From NCBI GenBank assembly GCA_035048815.1, contig JAUCBN010000043.1, positions 8,435,001-8,499,000 of the forward strand: a DNA stretch of 64,000 bases, in the 5' to 3' direction. Shown here in pieces: positions 33,922 to 46,020 of the stretch. Source of the stretch: Abelmoschus esculentus (taxonomy: Eukaryota > Streptophyta > Magnoliopsida > Malvales > Malvaceae). A program made the position numbers and the translations under genes. The stretch's first letter is position 1, and each line of letters begins with the position of its first letter. The notes beneath the pieces are model-generated. The model saw only the letters and a list, made by a program, of their open reading frames with translations, made no database searches and was not told where the DNA came from.

Positions 33922-34436
33922 TTAAGTATTTTGCAGACAATGGTCTTCCTTTTCACGCACAACCGGAGCTCCATTATAAATCTTCAACCTTTGATCATTG
34001 ACTTTAAAGATTCGATTTTCACTAAGTGTCTTGATCTCTATAGCTCCACAAGGGTAAACCTGATGTATCAAGAAAGGTCTTGACCATCTGGACTTCAACT
34101 TTCCTAGAAAAAGTTTTAGTCTAGACTTGTAGAGTAACACTTGTTGGCCCTCTGAGAAATGTCGTGACAAAAGATGTTTATCATGCCACCTCTTTGTTTT
34201 TTTCTTTGTAAATCCAAGCATTCTAATAGGCTTGAGACCGAAACTCATCCATCTCGTTCAACTCCAAAAGTCCGTGTTCTCCAGCTAATTTGAAGTCCAT
34301 ATTGAGATTTTTGATAGCCCAATAAGTTTTGTATTCGAGCTACAAGAGCAAATGACAAGCCTTTCAATAAACCAATTTGAATGAGGACATTCCCAAAGGA
34401 GTCCTGTAGTCTGTCCTATACTACCATAAAGCTGCA
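33922..34436 (-). pseudogene. RE-5 integrase C-terminal fragment (Athila lineage)
   Basis: The open part (34248-33922) reads YKSRLKLFLGKLKSRWSRPF and IFKVNDQRLKIYNG, the hallmark C-terminal block of Athila/Tat integrases. Upstream in other frames, residues such as YWAIKNLNMDF remain. The rest of the pol gene was lost at the RE-6 border. Confidence 0.85.
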
Positions 34437-35637
34437 TGTAACGCCCCAAAAATGGGATTCGAAGTTAGTAAACTTGTTTATCCGGTATAGCCTAGTTCGA
34501 GATTAAATATTTAGAACAATTAGTTTTAAATCGAAATAAATTAAGGAAAAATATCCTAAAATTTTTATTTAACATATATTTGACTTTTGTCAAATAAATT
34601 TCAAAAACTTATCCTTGAATCCCTAGGATTTTGAAATTAATAATCATTTTGTAAAAATTGAAAATTTGAGGACAATTTTATTAAACAAGACAAAACTTTG
34701 AATCTTTAAGAGAATTTGATCCAATTATAATCCTAACTGGTCTAGGCTTTCAAAAGTTTAATTAACTAAGCCCAAAATTTTATTTTAAACCAAATAACCT
34801 ATTTAAACTCAATTTTTAACTCTAAAACCCTTTTTAATAACCCAAACTTAATATATTTTTCTAATTTTTATTTTCCCTCATTTTAGGCAATCGTTGAACA
34901 AGTTATCAAAGGTAAATCATCATCTTTGTAGTAAAGTTTTGTTTTGATTAACTATTATAACTTTTCTTCTTTAAATTTTTTGGTTTTCTCATTGTTTTCT
35001 CATTTAAAAACCCAAAAAGCGATTGGACCAGTTTTGAAGGTGAGTTCTCGTCAATCCTCTAGAACAATAAATTTCTTTACTAAAATTCCCAACTTATTGG
35101 CTTGGAGTATTTGTTTTAATCCTTCAATTTCATAAAAATCGGTTTTTTGGCAAAAATATCAATTTTCGTTCAAGGGTTTTGATCCACTGTTTTGGGATCC
35201 TAAATTCATGATTTTGAATGTATTAGAATGTTTATAATATGTTTTAATTATATATAATCCCGTAATTTAGGCTTACGTGAAGTTTAATGTGTTTCGGAAA
35301 GTTTTCGGTTAAGGTTTCATTAAGTTTTAAGGGCTGCTATGTAGGGATCTGACTTAAGGATTTCTTTTGTGTGTTTTGGAGCATTAAACCCGTTGGTTTT
35401 GATGCTTGAAACAGGACAAGAGTTAGGAGATCGCGTTTAAAGGTGTTTCGGTTCGTATCGGTGGCTTGACAAGCAAGTAACGGTTTTCGATGAGTGGTTT
35501 ATGAGAGTAGCTACTTTGGCAATGTTTTAAATTTCTTTTAAAGAGGTTTGGGAGTATAGGGAAGGTGCGAAAACGTCCCTATACTCGGAAGTAAGTAAAG
35601 GTTTAAGATTTATCAAATAGTCCCACATTACTCTATG
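34437..35637 (+). mobile_element. RE-6: 5' half of a Tekay-like LTR
   Basis: Starts TGTAACGCCCC, the typical start of this LTR class, inside the RE-5 integrase. The candidate TSD copy is CTGCA (34432-34436); its partner is lost. It holds a perfect 10-bp stem (35553-35562 with 35576-35585) followed by GTAAGTAA at 35591, homologous in position to RE-7. It ends abruptly at the truncated RE-7 LTR, which points the other way. No coding sequence. Confidence 0.65.
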
Positions 35638-37126
35638 TTTTCAACAATTAACACATGCATGCATCATTTCAAAATCATGATTATGCATTTCCAAAATCTC
35701 ATTGAATCATCATCATACATGCCATTACCGAAAATAGCCGAAACTTACAATAATGCATCAAAATCATTTACTTTACTTACTCTTGAACTATGGAAAGTTT
35801 TGACACTATTCCATAGTCCCCAAAACAGAACCGAATCTTTGTGAAACACTTTTAATCCAAAATCACTCACCGACAAGAGAAACAAGCCCTCGCTGACGCT
35901 CCGACAACAACGCCAATGCACCAGCCACTTACGAACCTTGTTTCACTTCCTCTACAACATTAAAAACAGAGCATTTTCACATCATAACATGCCCAAAACA
36001 ACAGCCACATTAAACGTCAACAAAACTATCAAAAACTTTGCCGAAAAGACCGAAAACTAAGCCGAAACTTATCCGAAACAACATCATCCCTTAACCTTAT
36101 GAATCTAACATCTAATCCACCTCAATTATGAACTAAAAACACTTTCAAACCATCCTTATACCTCCAGCAAGAGCAGAACACCTAAAATAGCCCCTAAAAC
36201 AACCGAAAACCACCTTAAAACACCACCAATTACATTATTCTGGGATTAATTTATTGTTAACTCATTTCAAGACTCAATCAATCATTTAATTGACCTAATA
36301 TCATAATTAAATCATCCTAATTCCAGCATCAATTGAGATCTAAAAAGATTTCACAAAAACCACCATAAAACTCATAGATCTTGAATTAGAAACACAAAAT
36401 TAAATATCAATTGTTGATTAGCAAGCCAATACTTGGGAACTTCAATAAAGAACCTTAGAAAAAGATGAGAAATCAGAATTTTACCTTTGAGATTAGTTCC
36501 ACCAAAAAGGTGAGAAATCCTCTCTTGATTTCCTTGAAAATGGATGTTGATTTTGCAAAATTGATGAGTAGGTTTTGTAGAGAATGAAAAGATGAGTAAA
36601 ATGAATTAAATCTTATTTAAAATGAAGAAGAAATCAACAAGTAATTGAATAAATTTAGAGAAGAAGATGGAGAGAAAATGGAGAGAAAATTTGAGAGAAA
36701 AGATGAGAAAATGGGAAGTTACAAAAGAAAATGAAAATAATCTTTTTATTAAAACTAATTAAAACATATTTGGTGGATAATCTTTAATTAAAAATAAATT
36801 GGTTTAATGGCCCTCTAAGGATTTTAAGTATGGCTTACTTTCCAATTTAATCACCAAAAATCTTAATTTCTAAAAATTCACAATTTAGTCACTAGTACAA
36901 AATTAGCCTAATTAAAAATCAAATTAATACTCAATAATATTCCTTTAACTTTAAAACACCATTTTAATATTTTTAGTACTTTCCGCAAAATTATTTCTTG
37001 TCCGATTAAATTATTATTATTTTAATTTTCCCGAAATTAATGAACCGAAGAATCCGATCCGATCCGACTCGAATCGAATCCCTCAATCCAACACTCAAAC
37101 TACTAACCCCAAAACCGCGATGTTAT
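35638..37126 (-). repeat. RE-7 3' LTR, truncated
   Basis: Colinear with about 43575-45023 of the 5' LTR. The distal 1.9 kb, including palindromes and minisatellite, is missing. It ends next to the PPT in GATGTTATA (canonical GATGTTACA). Confidence 0.9.
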
Positions 37127-38597
37127 AGCTCTCCCCCTCTTAAGAAAATTTCGTCCTCGAAATTCTTACCTGAAGCAAACAAGTGAGGAAATTGCTCCTC
37201 CATACTTTTCCTTGTCTCCAAAGTTGCCTCTTCAACACCTTGGTATCTCCAAAGCACTTTAACGAAATCTATGGTCTTCCCTTGAAGAACCTTTGTATCT
37301 ATATCCAAAATCTTCACTGGTTCTTCCACATAACTCATATCCGCTCTTAACTCAATCTCCTCAACTGGAACAACATGCGAAGGATCTAACATATACTTAC
37401 GAAGCATTGACACATGAAAAACATCATGCATCCTACTCAACTCCTCTGGCAACCTCAACCAATAAGCAACAAGACCAACACGCTCCAACGCCTCATACGG
37501 CCCAATGAAACGAGGACTCAACTTACCCTTACGTCCAAACCTCATCACTTTCTTCCATGACGAAACTTTTAGAAACACTTTGTCCCCGACATCATACTCC
37601 ACCTCTCTACGCTTCAAATCGGCATAAGACTTTTGTCTATCTGAAGCCTCTTTGAGCTTAGCACAAATAAGCTTAACCTTCTCATCCGTATCTTTCAAAA
37701 CTTGCAGTAAAGAAACATACTTTTGTCCAACCTCCTTCCTACACAAAGGTGTACGACACCTACGCCGATATAAAGCCTCAAACGATGCCATCTGTATACT
37801 TGCCTGATAACTATTATTGTAAGCAAACTCCACCAAAGGCAGCTTTTTCTCCCAAGAACCTTGAAACTCAATGATGCAACACCTCAACATATCCTCCAAA
37901 GTCTGAATAACACGTTCAGACTGACCGTCCGTCTGTGGATGATAAGCTGTACTAAAGCTAAGCCTCGTACCCAAAGTAACTTGCAAAGACTTCCAAAACT
38001 TAGAGATAAAACGCCGATCTTTATTCGGTATGATCGATTTAAGCACACCATGCAACTTCACCACCTCAGAAACATACAACCCGCTAACTTATCCATAGAA
38101 TATGTCGTATGCACAGCAAGAAAATGTGCACACTTCGTAAACCTATCAACAACCACCCATATAGAATCCTTTTTGGATGACGTTAATGGCAACCCCGCCA
38201 CAAAAACCATAGTCACTCTCTCCCTCTTTCATTCCGGCACTTGAACTGGTTGCAACAACCCTGTAGGAAACTGATGTTCAGCTTTCACCCGCTGACACAC
38301 CATACACCGTGACACAAACTCCGTCACATACTTCTTCAAACCAACCCAAAAATATACACTTTTGAGATTCCTGTATATCTTCACACTACCAGGATGCATA
38401 GCAAACAGACTAGTATGAGCTTCCACCAAGATAGCTTGTCTCAGTTCAACACTATCTGGCACCACAATCCGACCTTTAAAACACAAAACCTCATCATCAT
38501 CAAAATGATATTCGATCGGTCTACCTTCAGCGACATCTTCCACGAAAGGCACCAAAGCCCCATCCTCCAATTGTTTCACCTTTATCATCTCTACCAA
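37123..38597 (-). pseudogene. RE-7 integrase with chromodomain-like tail
   Basis: From 38597: N-terminal zinc region with HTSLFAMHPGSVK and CMVCQRVKAEHQFPTG. TGA near 38229 replaces the conserved Trp of PEWKWER. A one-base deletion near 38085 shifts frame. The second frame (38079-37123, 318 codons) has HPQTDGQSERVIQTLEDML, the GPYEALERVGLVAYWL block and a C-terminal segment with VKVLWRYQGVEEATLE. In the last motif the usual Trp is Leu. This is the only substantial enzyme left in the element. Confidence 0.9.
37127..37140 (-). other. RE-7 polypurine tract
   Basis: Plus strand GCTCTCCCCCTCTT, hence a purine run on the minus strand, directly beside the LTR. RE-11 has the same tract at 57006-57019. 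Confidence 0.85.
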
Positions 38598-38654
38598 AAA
38601 CAGGTTTTACCTACGACTCCGTCACAAAACCATTTTCCTTTGAAATATTCCACT

Positions 38655-38745
38655 TAACAAACATAGCCCTCAACTTCACCGCTGTCTTACGACTCAAAGC
38701 ATCAGTTACCATATTAGATTTTCCCGGATGATACTCAGTAGACAA
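38655..38745 (-). pseudogene. RE-7 RNase H C-terminal tip
   Basis: A short stretch reads EYHPGKSNMVTDALSRK just upstream of the integrase, the universal end of gypsy RNase H. The sequence further upstream is no longer RNase H, so this marks the junction with unrelated DNA at about 38745. Confidence 0.75.
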
Positions 38746-41285
38746 TCAAACATTTACCCTCTTCGGACAAACAAAAAATTCATCCCTCACACTGAAGCAA
38801 CAACACACAAACCACCACACTACTTCAACTTTCACATTAAACATAACTCAAAAGAGAACTCTTTTTTTTTGGATCGATAATCAAATCTTAGCAACCACAA
38901 CATTTTCCATACCACCACAGTCGAACTAACCCTCTTTTCAATATCCTCAATCATACAAGGTAACCATATAAACCTTCCATCAGCCTACGGTCCACACAAC
39001 GACGCTTAACCAACAAGCCTCATACTGGCTTAACATAAAACCGTTAAACATGGTCTCAAGCAAACTCCATCGATGGTAACACCTTCATTAAGAGACATAG
39101 TCCCAACATACCATCCCTCCACCTATTGATGACAAAACCCAATACTCAAACGGAAGCCAATGTTGTTCCCAAAAACCTCGAACCTAAACATACTAGGACA
39201 TACCACATATCCAACCCAACCAATGGAACTTAAGACTCCAAGAGAACCATACTCAAATAAACGATTGTTCTAGCCACACACATAGAAAACCTCATCTCAC
39301 CCTCAAAATTTTACTACCCAACTCATGATGATTCTTCCCAACTTACTAGTAGGACAAACAACCACCCATAACTCAACTATATCCAAAACAAGCCCACTCA
39401 AAAATACCTGCTACTAATTTCTATTACAACATTGTACCACCTAACGCATAGAAAAGATTACCACATGCCCTTATCAAGACACCACTCCAACTCGGCAACC
39501 TTCGAAACAACCATGCGGCTCAGATAACATAAAAGGTTCTTGACACAAAAACTTAACCTTGCCAAGCACATCCTCAACTAGACCCTTACCAAACATCTGA
39601 TCACGTCTTACCTCCAATCAACTTAACTAAGTCAGAGTCCCACTCATAGCTCCACTATTTTACCAGGACTCTCACATAGATTTAACCAAACAACTTTTCT
39701 CGTAACTCCACAGCAACCCTGGTCCATCCACAAAACAAATACCCTTCACAAACATCCTTACACAAGCCAAGCCATCCACGATATCTAACATTGAACAAAA
39801 CATGCAACACCAGGAACCTACCACCTTTGTGTCGACACTCAACATCATACTCATCTTAAAGTTAGTAGCTCTAACTCAAGTTTAAGCCACCACAACAAAC
39901 ACAACAACACACCTCAAATTTCGGGGTCCGCGTGTCGCTAACTACCTTGACACCCAACTCAAAACTTTTTTTCCCAAACTCAACTCATTGATAAAGTCAA
40001 CTCCTATCCCACTTATACCACAACAAAATCCAAACTTGTCGAACTCTTCCTTCCACTAACCCCAACACCTCTTATTTTATAACCTTACCAAGGTTGTAAC
40101 CACACTGATGAATCATCCACCAACATGAACCCACTAGACATAACTCTCACTACACTTTCAATAAAAGCAAGCTCAAAAGACCAAGTAACGGATATAGGTT
40201 ATAACTATCCAGCGGTCCTCGTCACACAACTCAAACACCACCACAATCTAACTTTAGCCGAGGTAAACCCAACTTAACTCCTTATACACACAATATGTGC
40301 ACTTTCCACCTTTATGGCACAACTAAAACCTCACAAGGTCACAACAAAACTGTGATTCAAACCCATGATACCACAACTCCCATATTAATATATATGTTAT
40401 TGTATTCTTTTATCAAGACTTGACCCAATACTCGTCAAGGCAAAGCACCCGATCGGTTACAACCCTTAACCTACCCACACGTCAGACCATACAACAGAGG
40501 ATTCCATGTAGTTTTTCCACTAACCATGACGATAAACATATCCCTTTCCTTTTAAAACAAATCCACACTCTTTAAGAAAACAAAACACCAAACAGTCTTA
40601 CATCACACAACATGCCACAACCTTCTCACAACCTCCAAACTCTAACTGGAGAGAATTTGCAAAACTCAGCCTTACATTTCTTAATGACCAACTCAAAACT
40701 AACCATAACTCAGGGTATTCCCCTCGGTTTCAAACATTCACAACTCTGAGCCCAACCACCCATTCCTCATCCAAGACTATTCCCTAACCAAAAGGGTAAC
40801 TTGCCCACAACACAACAAGCTCAAGACCAAAACAAAGCCTTTGTAAGAAATTTTTTTTAACAAACCTACACACAAAAATAACCAACCCAGCACCACTTCC
40901 ATCTTCAAAGGAGATACTCGCAAGTGTGAACAAATGTATGTATGATTCCCTATATGCCCTCGTCAATGCCTGTGCAAGTGCATGTAAATGCAATTTCTAA
41001 TGTCATGTTCAAGAATGCATGCATGCCCTACAATATCTATAGATATTTACATATATGTGATCTTACACTATGCATGATTATTTGTTCACACTCACAAATA
41101 ACATCCTTGATTCCAACAATTTCAACTATTAACTTGCTAACTATTTCCAAGTCAGGTTAGCAACAGTCACTCATCTTCAGCAGACTGAAATACACCCGTC
41201 AAAGCATGAATGCACGGTGCGAACTCAGTTTCTAAACTAACCTCCCCATATAACCGGAGGCACAACTGCGGGAGAAGGGGGAAGG
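38746..41285 (-). other. RE-7 unrecognised internal DNA (about 2.5 kb)
   Basis: It lies where gag, protease, RT and RNase H should be. It is C/A-rich on the plus strand, with only short chance ORFs (for example 60 and 69 codons), none recognised. The first 570 bp (to about 39318) is also present in RE-11 at about 58618-59190, so it belongs to the family and is not a private insertion. The origin is unknown: it could be captured host DNA or extremely decayed pol. Confidence 0.6.
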
Positions 41286-41376
41286 AAAATCACTCTTCCC
41301 TAGCAGTCGTTTCACCCTCAAACTGACCATCAGTGATCATACTAGCACTAGCTCAAGTCTCACGTCTCAGAGGCAT
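41286..41376 (-). pseudogene. RE-7 gag N-terminal remnant
   Basis: From ATG 41374-41376 the reading MPLRRET, then stop, then ASASMITDGQFEGETTARE fits a gypsy gag start. It is lost after about 30 codons. It shows that the element once had a normal gag position. Confidence 0.5.
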
Positions 41377-41618
41377 ATTCCAAAACTTTAAACACAAATT
41401 TAAACGTATAATCAAAACATAATATCAAAACATATTAGACTTACATTCGGGCAAGATCCAAGGGAAACCTGAAGCATTTGAAAATGTATTGGCATTGGCA
41501 ATGTGTAACCGTTAATTCCTTTTTAATAATCATTATTCAAAATACCTTCACTGAACACAATTATCAAACATATTGACAACAAAACATATCCAACCACACA
41601 CCACCAGACAAACCAAAC

Positions 41619-41634
41619 CTGGCTCTGATACCAC
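41619..41634 (-). other. RE-7 primer-binding site (initiator tRNA-Met)
   Basis: Plus strand CTGGCTCTGATACCA, which is TGGTATCAGAGCCAG on the minus strand, a few bases from the 5' LTR. Confidence 0.9.
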
Positions 41635-42185
41635 CAAATATAACCCCTTAGCCCGGCCTAGACGGAACTGGCACTAACGGGTTACACAGGGAATATCGAA
41701 CCAAACCTGCGAAGGTCCAATCCGATAAACAACCCTGAAAATCGATATGTTTTTTTTCTTACACTAGATGCATAATTAAGTTCCTATGTGTGTCGAGGTC
41801 ATGCATAACAAAAATGAAAACATTCGATTCACAATTGATCATTCAACTACCAAAACGGAAATAACTTTAATTCCTATATTAAACCGGAACTTCAATCTAC
41901 CAAGGTTCAATTAGACATGCATAGAACACACATTAAAATTCAGATCAATCGGATCATTATGGCATCATCAAAATCATGTTTCAATGTTTAGGGACCTAAT
42001 TGTAAAGCTTCACAAATCATAGGGACTAAAACCAACATTAATTAAACAATATAAAATTAGATTATTTTCATGCAATATGGTGAAATTGCATCTCAAATAG
42101 ATATCCTTAGAGTCCATATTCATTTACGGATGGATAACCGAACCTACACGAAATTTCAACCCGTGGAACATCATTTTTGGTTAGG

Positions 42186-42386
42186 GGTATCGATACCTTT
42201 GGTACCGGTATCGATACCTTGACGATGGCTAGCCAAATAATCCATTCGAAGGCCTATGGTATCGATACCACCTTGGATGGTATCGATACTCCAGAGTCCA
42301 GTGGCATAAACGCATCGAACCCTTCTTCGGTACTAGCCCCAAGTTAAGCCTTGGGTATCGATACCCTCACTAGAGGTATCGATACC
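42186..42386 (-). repeat. Three pairs of GGTATCGATACC palindromes in RE-7 LTR
   Basis: Starts at 42186, 42207; 42258, 42279; 42354, 42375. In each pair the step is exactly 21 bp. One unit has a single change (42279-42290). The flanking sequences differ, so this is not a simple tandem repeat. Confidence 0.92.
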
Positions 42387-43114
42387 CCCTGTGCAATTAA
42401 CAAAAGCCGAACATTTTAAAAGAGTTCCATCCACTTAAACACAAACATTAGTCACCCTAAGCTAAATGCATGATATCCAAGCAAAATGAGCAATTTATTA
42501 CACCCAAATACCACATCAAGAACCCCAATATCATCTATAGGCATGCTTCCTATGTTGAGATTAAAACAAGAGACATACATGCATGGACATACTTCAAACA
42601 ATCTGAAACATTAACACAATCCATCAAACAACAACCAAAACGAAATCAGGTCTTATTACAAGTCATTAACCAAAGCAAAACACACTCTCATAAGGGATAG
42701 GTTTACACATTGTCGAGCCCCTATTTATTTGCCAAATCATACAAAAAATGTGAGGTCTTTTCCCCTTGGTCCTCTTGCTCCAAAAGTAGCCTCAAATGTC
42801 CTTATTTTCTGCAAAGATGAAAAGAGAGCTTAAGCAAGATATGCTTAGTGAGGTAGCTCTAAACAAGATCATCAATGCATAAGTTTAAAATCACAATTAA
42901 ATCAAAACTTGTAATGCTTTCCTTAACATCAATCATGCTTGTATTACCAAAACATTTCCTTGAGTATGCATAACAAAATCAAAGTGTTTTATAAGTAGTG
43001 CACAATGTTCCAAATCATTCCATGTATGCATATTGGCTTTCTAGTGATCACTCGTTATGAACCTTAAGTTCACAGAATACGCGGATCCATTGTTTTAGAG
43101 ACCCTTGGTCTCTT

Positions 43115-43306
43115 CATGACACAAAGTCACCATAGACATGACACGAAGTCACCATTGATATGACATGAAGTCACCATTGACATGACACGAAGTCACCATT
43201 ATCAAGCTCTACCACGCACGGTTGGACACAAAGTCACCCTTGTTAGGTGTAGGCGGCTCTACCACGCATGGTTGGACACAAAGTCATCCTTGTTACGTGT
43301 AGGCAT
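43115..43306 (-). repeat. 22-bp minisatellite and 50-bp repeat in RE-7 LTR
   Basis: Four tandem units of the type CATGACACGAAGTCACCATT plus 2 bases (43115-43202), then two copies of a longer unit with GCTCTACCACGCACGGTTGG (43206-43306). RE-11 has five of the first unit and one of the second. Confidence 0.9.
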
Positions 43307-45023
43307 TTTTTTCCTTTATTTCCATAATATTTATAGTGCACTCAATCCTAATGACATGTCATTTGTATTCGAATCTAAAATTAGTGTCACTAAGCTAATA
43401 TCAATCCCAAATATGCATGTTAATTTGTTGCTCATAATGCATCCATAATGTGTTCAATAAATGAACCGAAAGTCATGCCCAATGGAACCATCAAATGTAA
43501 GGCAAATAACCACATATTATTTCAATTCATTTCCATGCTTCCATAAATCATGAATGTCTTTATAAACCATGCATTTTCAGCAATTAACACATGCATGCAT
43601 CATTTCAAAATCATGATTATGCATTTCCAAAATCTCATTGAATCATCATCATACATGCCATTACCGAAAATAGCCGAAACTTACAATAACGCATCAAAAT
43701 CATTTACTTTACTTACTCTCGAACTATGGAAATTTTTCACACTATTCCATAGTCCCCAAAACAGAACCGAATCTTTGTGAAACACTTTTAATCAAAAATC
43801 ACTCACCGACAAGCGAAACAAGCCCTCGCCGACGCTCTGACGGCAACACCAACGCACCAGCCACTTACGAACCTTGTTGCACTTCCTCTACAACATTAAA
43901 AACAGAGCATTTTCACATCATAACATGCCCAAAACAACAGCCACATTAAACCTCCACAAAACTATCGAAAACTTTGCCGAAAGACCGAAAACTAAGCTAA
44001 AACTTATCCGAAACAACATCATCCCTTAACCTTATGAATCTAACATCTAATCCACCTCAATTATGAACTAAAAACACTTTCAAACCATCCTTATACCTCC
44101 AGAAGGAGCAGAACACCTAAAACAACCCCTAAAACAACCGAAAACCACCTTAAAACACCATCGATTACATTATTTCGGGATTAATTTGATGTTGACTCAT
44201 TTCAAGACTCAATCAATCATTTAATTGACCTATATCATAATTAAATCATCCTAATTCCAGCATCAATTGAGATCTAAAAAGATTTCACAAAAACCACCAT
44301 AAAACTCATAGATCTTGAATTAGAAACACAAAATTAAATATCAATTGTTGATTAGCAAGCCAATACTTGGGAACTTCAATAAAGAACCTTAGAAAAAGAT
44401 AAGAAATCCTCTCTTGATTTCCTTAAAAATGGATGTTGATTTTGCAAAATTGATGAGTAGATTTTGTAGAGAATGAAAAGATGAGTAAAATGAATTAAAT
44501 CTTGTTGAAAATGAAGAAGAAATCAACAAGTGATTGAAGAAATTTAGAGAAGAAGATGGAGAGAAAATGGAGAGAAAATTTGGGAGAAAAGATGAGAAAA
44601 TGAAAATAATCTTTTTATTAAAACTAATTAAAACATATTTGGTGGATAATCTTTAATTAAAAATAAATTGGGTTAATGGCCCTCTAAGGATTCTAAGTAT
44701 GGCTTACTTTCCAATTTAGTCACCAAAAATCTTAATTTCCGAAAATTACCAATTAAACCCTTAAACTTTTTCCAAAATTCACAATTTAGTCACTAGTACA
44801 AAATTAAGCCTAATTAAAAATCAAATTAAGACTCAATAATATTCCTTTAACTTTAAAACATTATTTTAATATTTTTAGACCTTTTCGCAAAATTATTACT
44901 TGTCCTATTAAATTATTATTATTTTAATTTTCCCGAAATTAATGAACCGAAGAATCCGAGCCGACTCGAATTGAATCCCCCAAACCAACACTCAAACTAC
45001 TACCCCAAAACCGGGATGTTACA

Positions 45024-46020
45024 GCAATTGCTGGAATGCAGGCCATAGTTGCTTCACCGATGGCAAATCCTAGTTTACCTTTTGAGAGGCTCCGAAGTTT
45101 GGGAGGATTTGAGTTTAAGGGACTATCCTCGAAAGACTCTGTGGGTTGTTTAGAGAGTACTAACCATATCTTGGTTCAGATGGGTTGTTCTGACTAAAAG
45201 AAGCTTGGTTGTTCAGTTTCTTTGTTGCAGGGAGATGCTTATAAGTGATGGACTACCACTAACTATGGTGTGGAAGTGGATGAGATCACCTGGGAGTTTT
45301 TCAGAGAAGCCTTCAGGCGTAAATATCTGGGTGTTCATTATCTGGATGAGAAAAAGCGGGAGTTCATGGCTTTGGTTCAGGGTAACATGTCTGTGTATGA
45401 GTATGAGGTGAAGTTTGTTAGGCTTAATCAGTATGCTTTGGTTCAGGGTAGCATGGCTTTGGTTCAGGTTTCTTCCTAGTGAGAGAGATCGTTGTGAGAG
45501 GTTCTGTTTTGGATTGGTCAGAGAGGTCAAAACATATATGTTGGCCACGGATTACACAGACCTTAATGTGTTAGTGGATCGGGCTAAGGATACTGAGCAA
45601 AGTTTGGGTTTGAAGTTTGTTGGGTTTGGTTCTGGTAAGAGGCCCTTGGAAAGTGGAAACAATAAGGATAGGTTCAAGACACAGAGAGATGGACGTTATG
45701 GTCGAAATAATCAATATAGAGGATGAGGAGTTGACTGTGGTTTTCAAGGAGGTCAGGCTCATCCGACTGAGTGTAATAGATGTGGGAGACGTCATAAAGG
45801 TCAGTGCTGGGGACCTATCGGAACTTGCTGGCATTATGGTGTTGTTGGGCACACCAGCAGGGAGTGTCCTCAGTTGTTGGGTGTCCATTAGGGCCAAGGT
45901 CGAGGAGGCGATTAGAACAAAGGCGGAGGCAAAGGTAACTTCTAGTGCAGAGAGGAGAATTATGGACAACAGCGTCGTGACAAGGGTCATACGAGAGTTT
46001 ATGCCCACAGGGAGGTCCGG
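45024..46020 (+). pseudogene. RE-8 gag, broken
   Basis: Plus-strand gypsy gag cut on its N-terminal side by RE-7. Readable blocks include LPFERLRSLGGFEF, ITWEFFREAFRRKYLGVHYL and a Gly/Arg-rich linker. The zinc knuckle near 45830 reads CWHYGVVGHTSRECP, in which the second Cys is Tyr (TGT to TAT). Stops and frame changes occur at about 45195, 45479 and 45726. Confidence 0.82.

Larger units (their letters stand above)
29850..34436 (-). mobile_element. RE-5: old Athila-like remnant
   Basis: Minus-strand fragment holding, from right to left, an Athila-lineage integrase C-terminus, an intergenic stretch, an ORF2-family gene, a 3' UTR with two hairpin/PPT modules and part of the 3' LTR. Unlike RE-2 and RE-4 it has integrase upstream of ORF2, so it derives from a pol-bearing relative. 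The left border is a truncation against RE-3; the right border is the start of RE-6. Confidence 0.78.
35638..45023 (-). mobile_element. RE-7: non-autonomous Tekay-like chromovirus
   Basis: Minus strand: 5' LTR 41639-45023, PBS 41619-41634, a gag start remnant, about 2.5 kb unrecognised DNA, the tail of RNase H, integrase with chromodomain-like end, PPT, and a truncated 3' LTR 35638-37126. Inserted in the gag of RE-8 on the right. The left TSD is lost with the LTR end. RE-11 is a close relative and shares part of the unrecognised internal DNA. Confidence 0.87.
41639..45023 (-). repeat. RE-7 5' LTR
   Basis: About 3.4 kb. On the minus strand it starts TGTAACATCCCGGTTTTGGG at 45023. Along its own strand: stem-loop 43753-43723, GTAAGT 43716-43711, a second repeat pair (43206-43306), 22-bp minisatellite (43202-43115), branch-point/acceptor block (42853-42809) and palindromes 42386-42186. 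No genes. Confidence 0.9.

Noticed and set aside
38746..41285. A host gene inside RE-7
   Set aside because: No ORF over about 70 codons, no splice-consistent exons and no recognised protein motif; kept only as unrecognised DNA.
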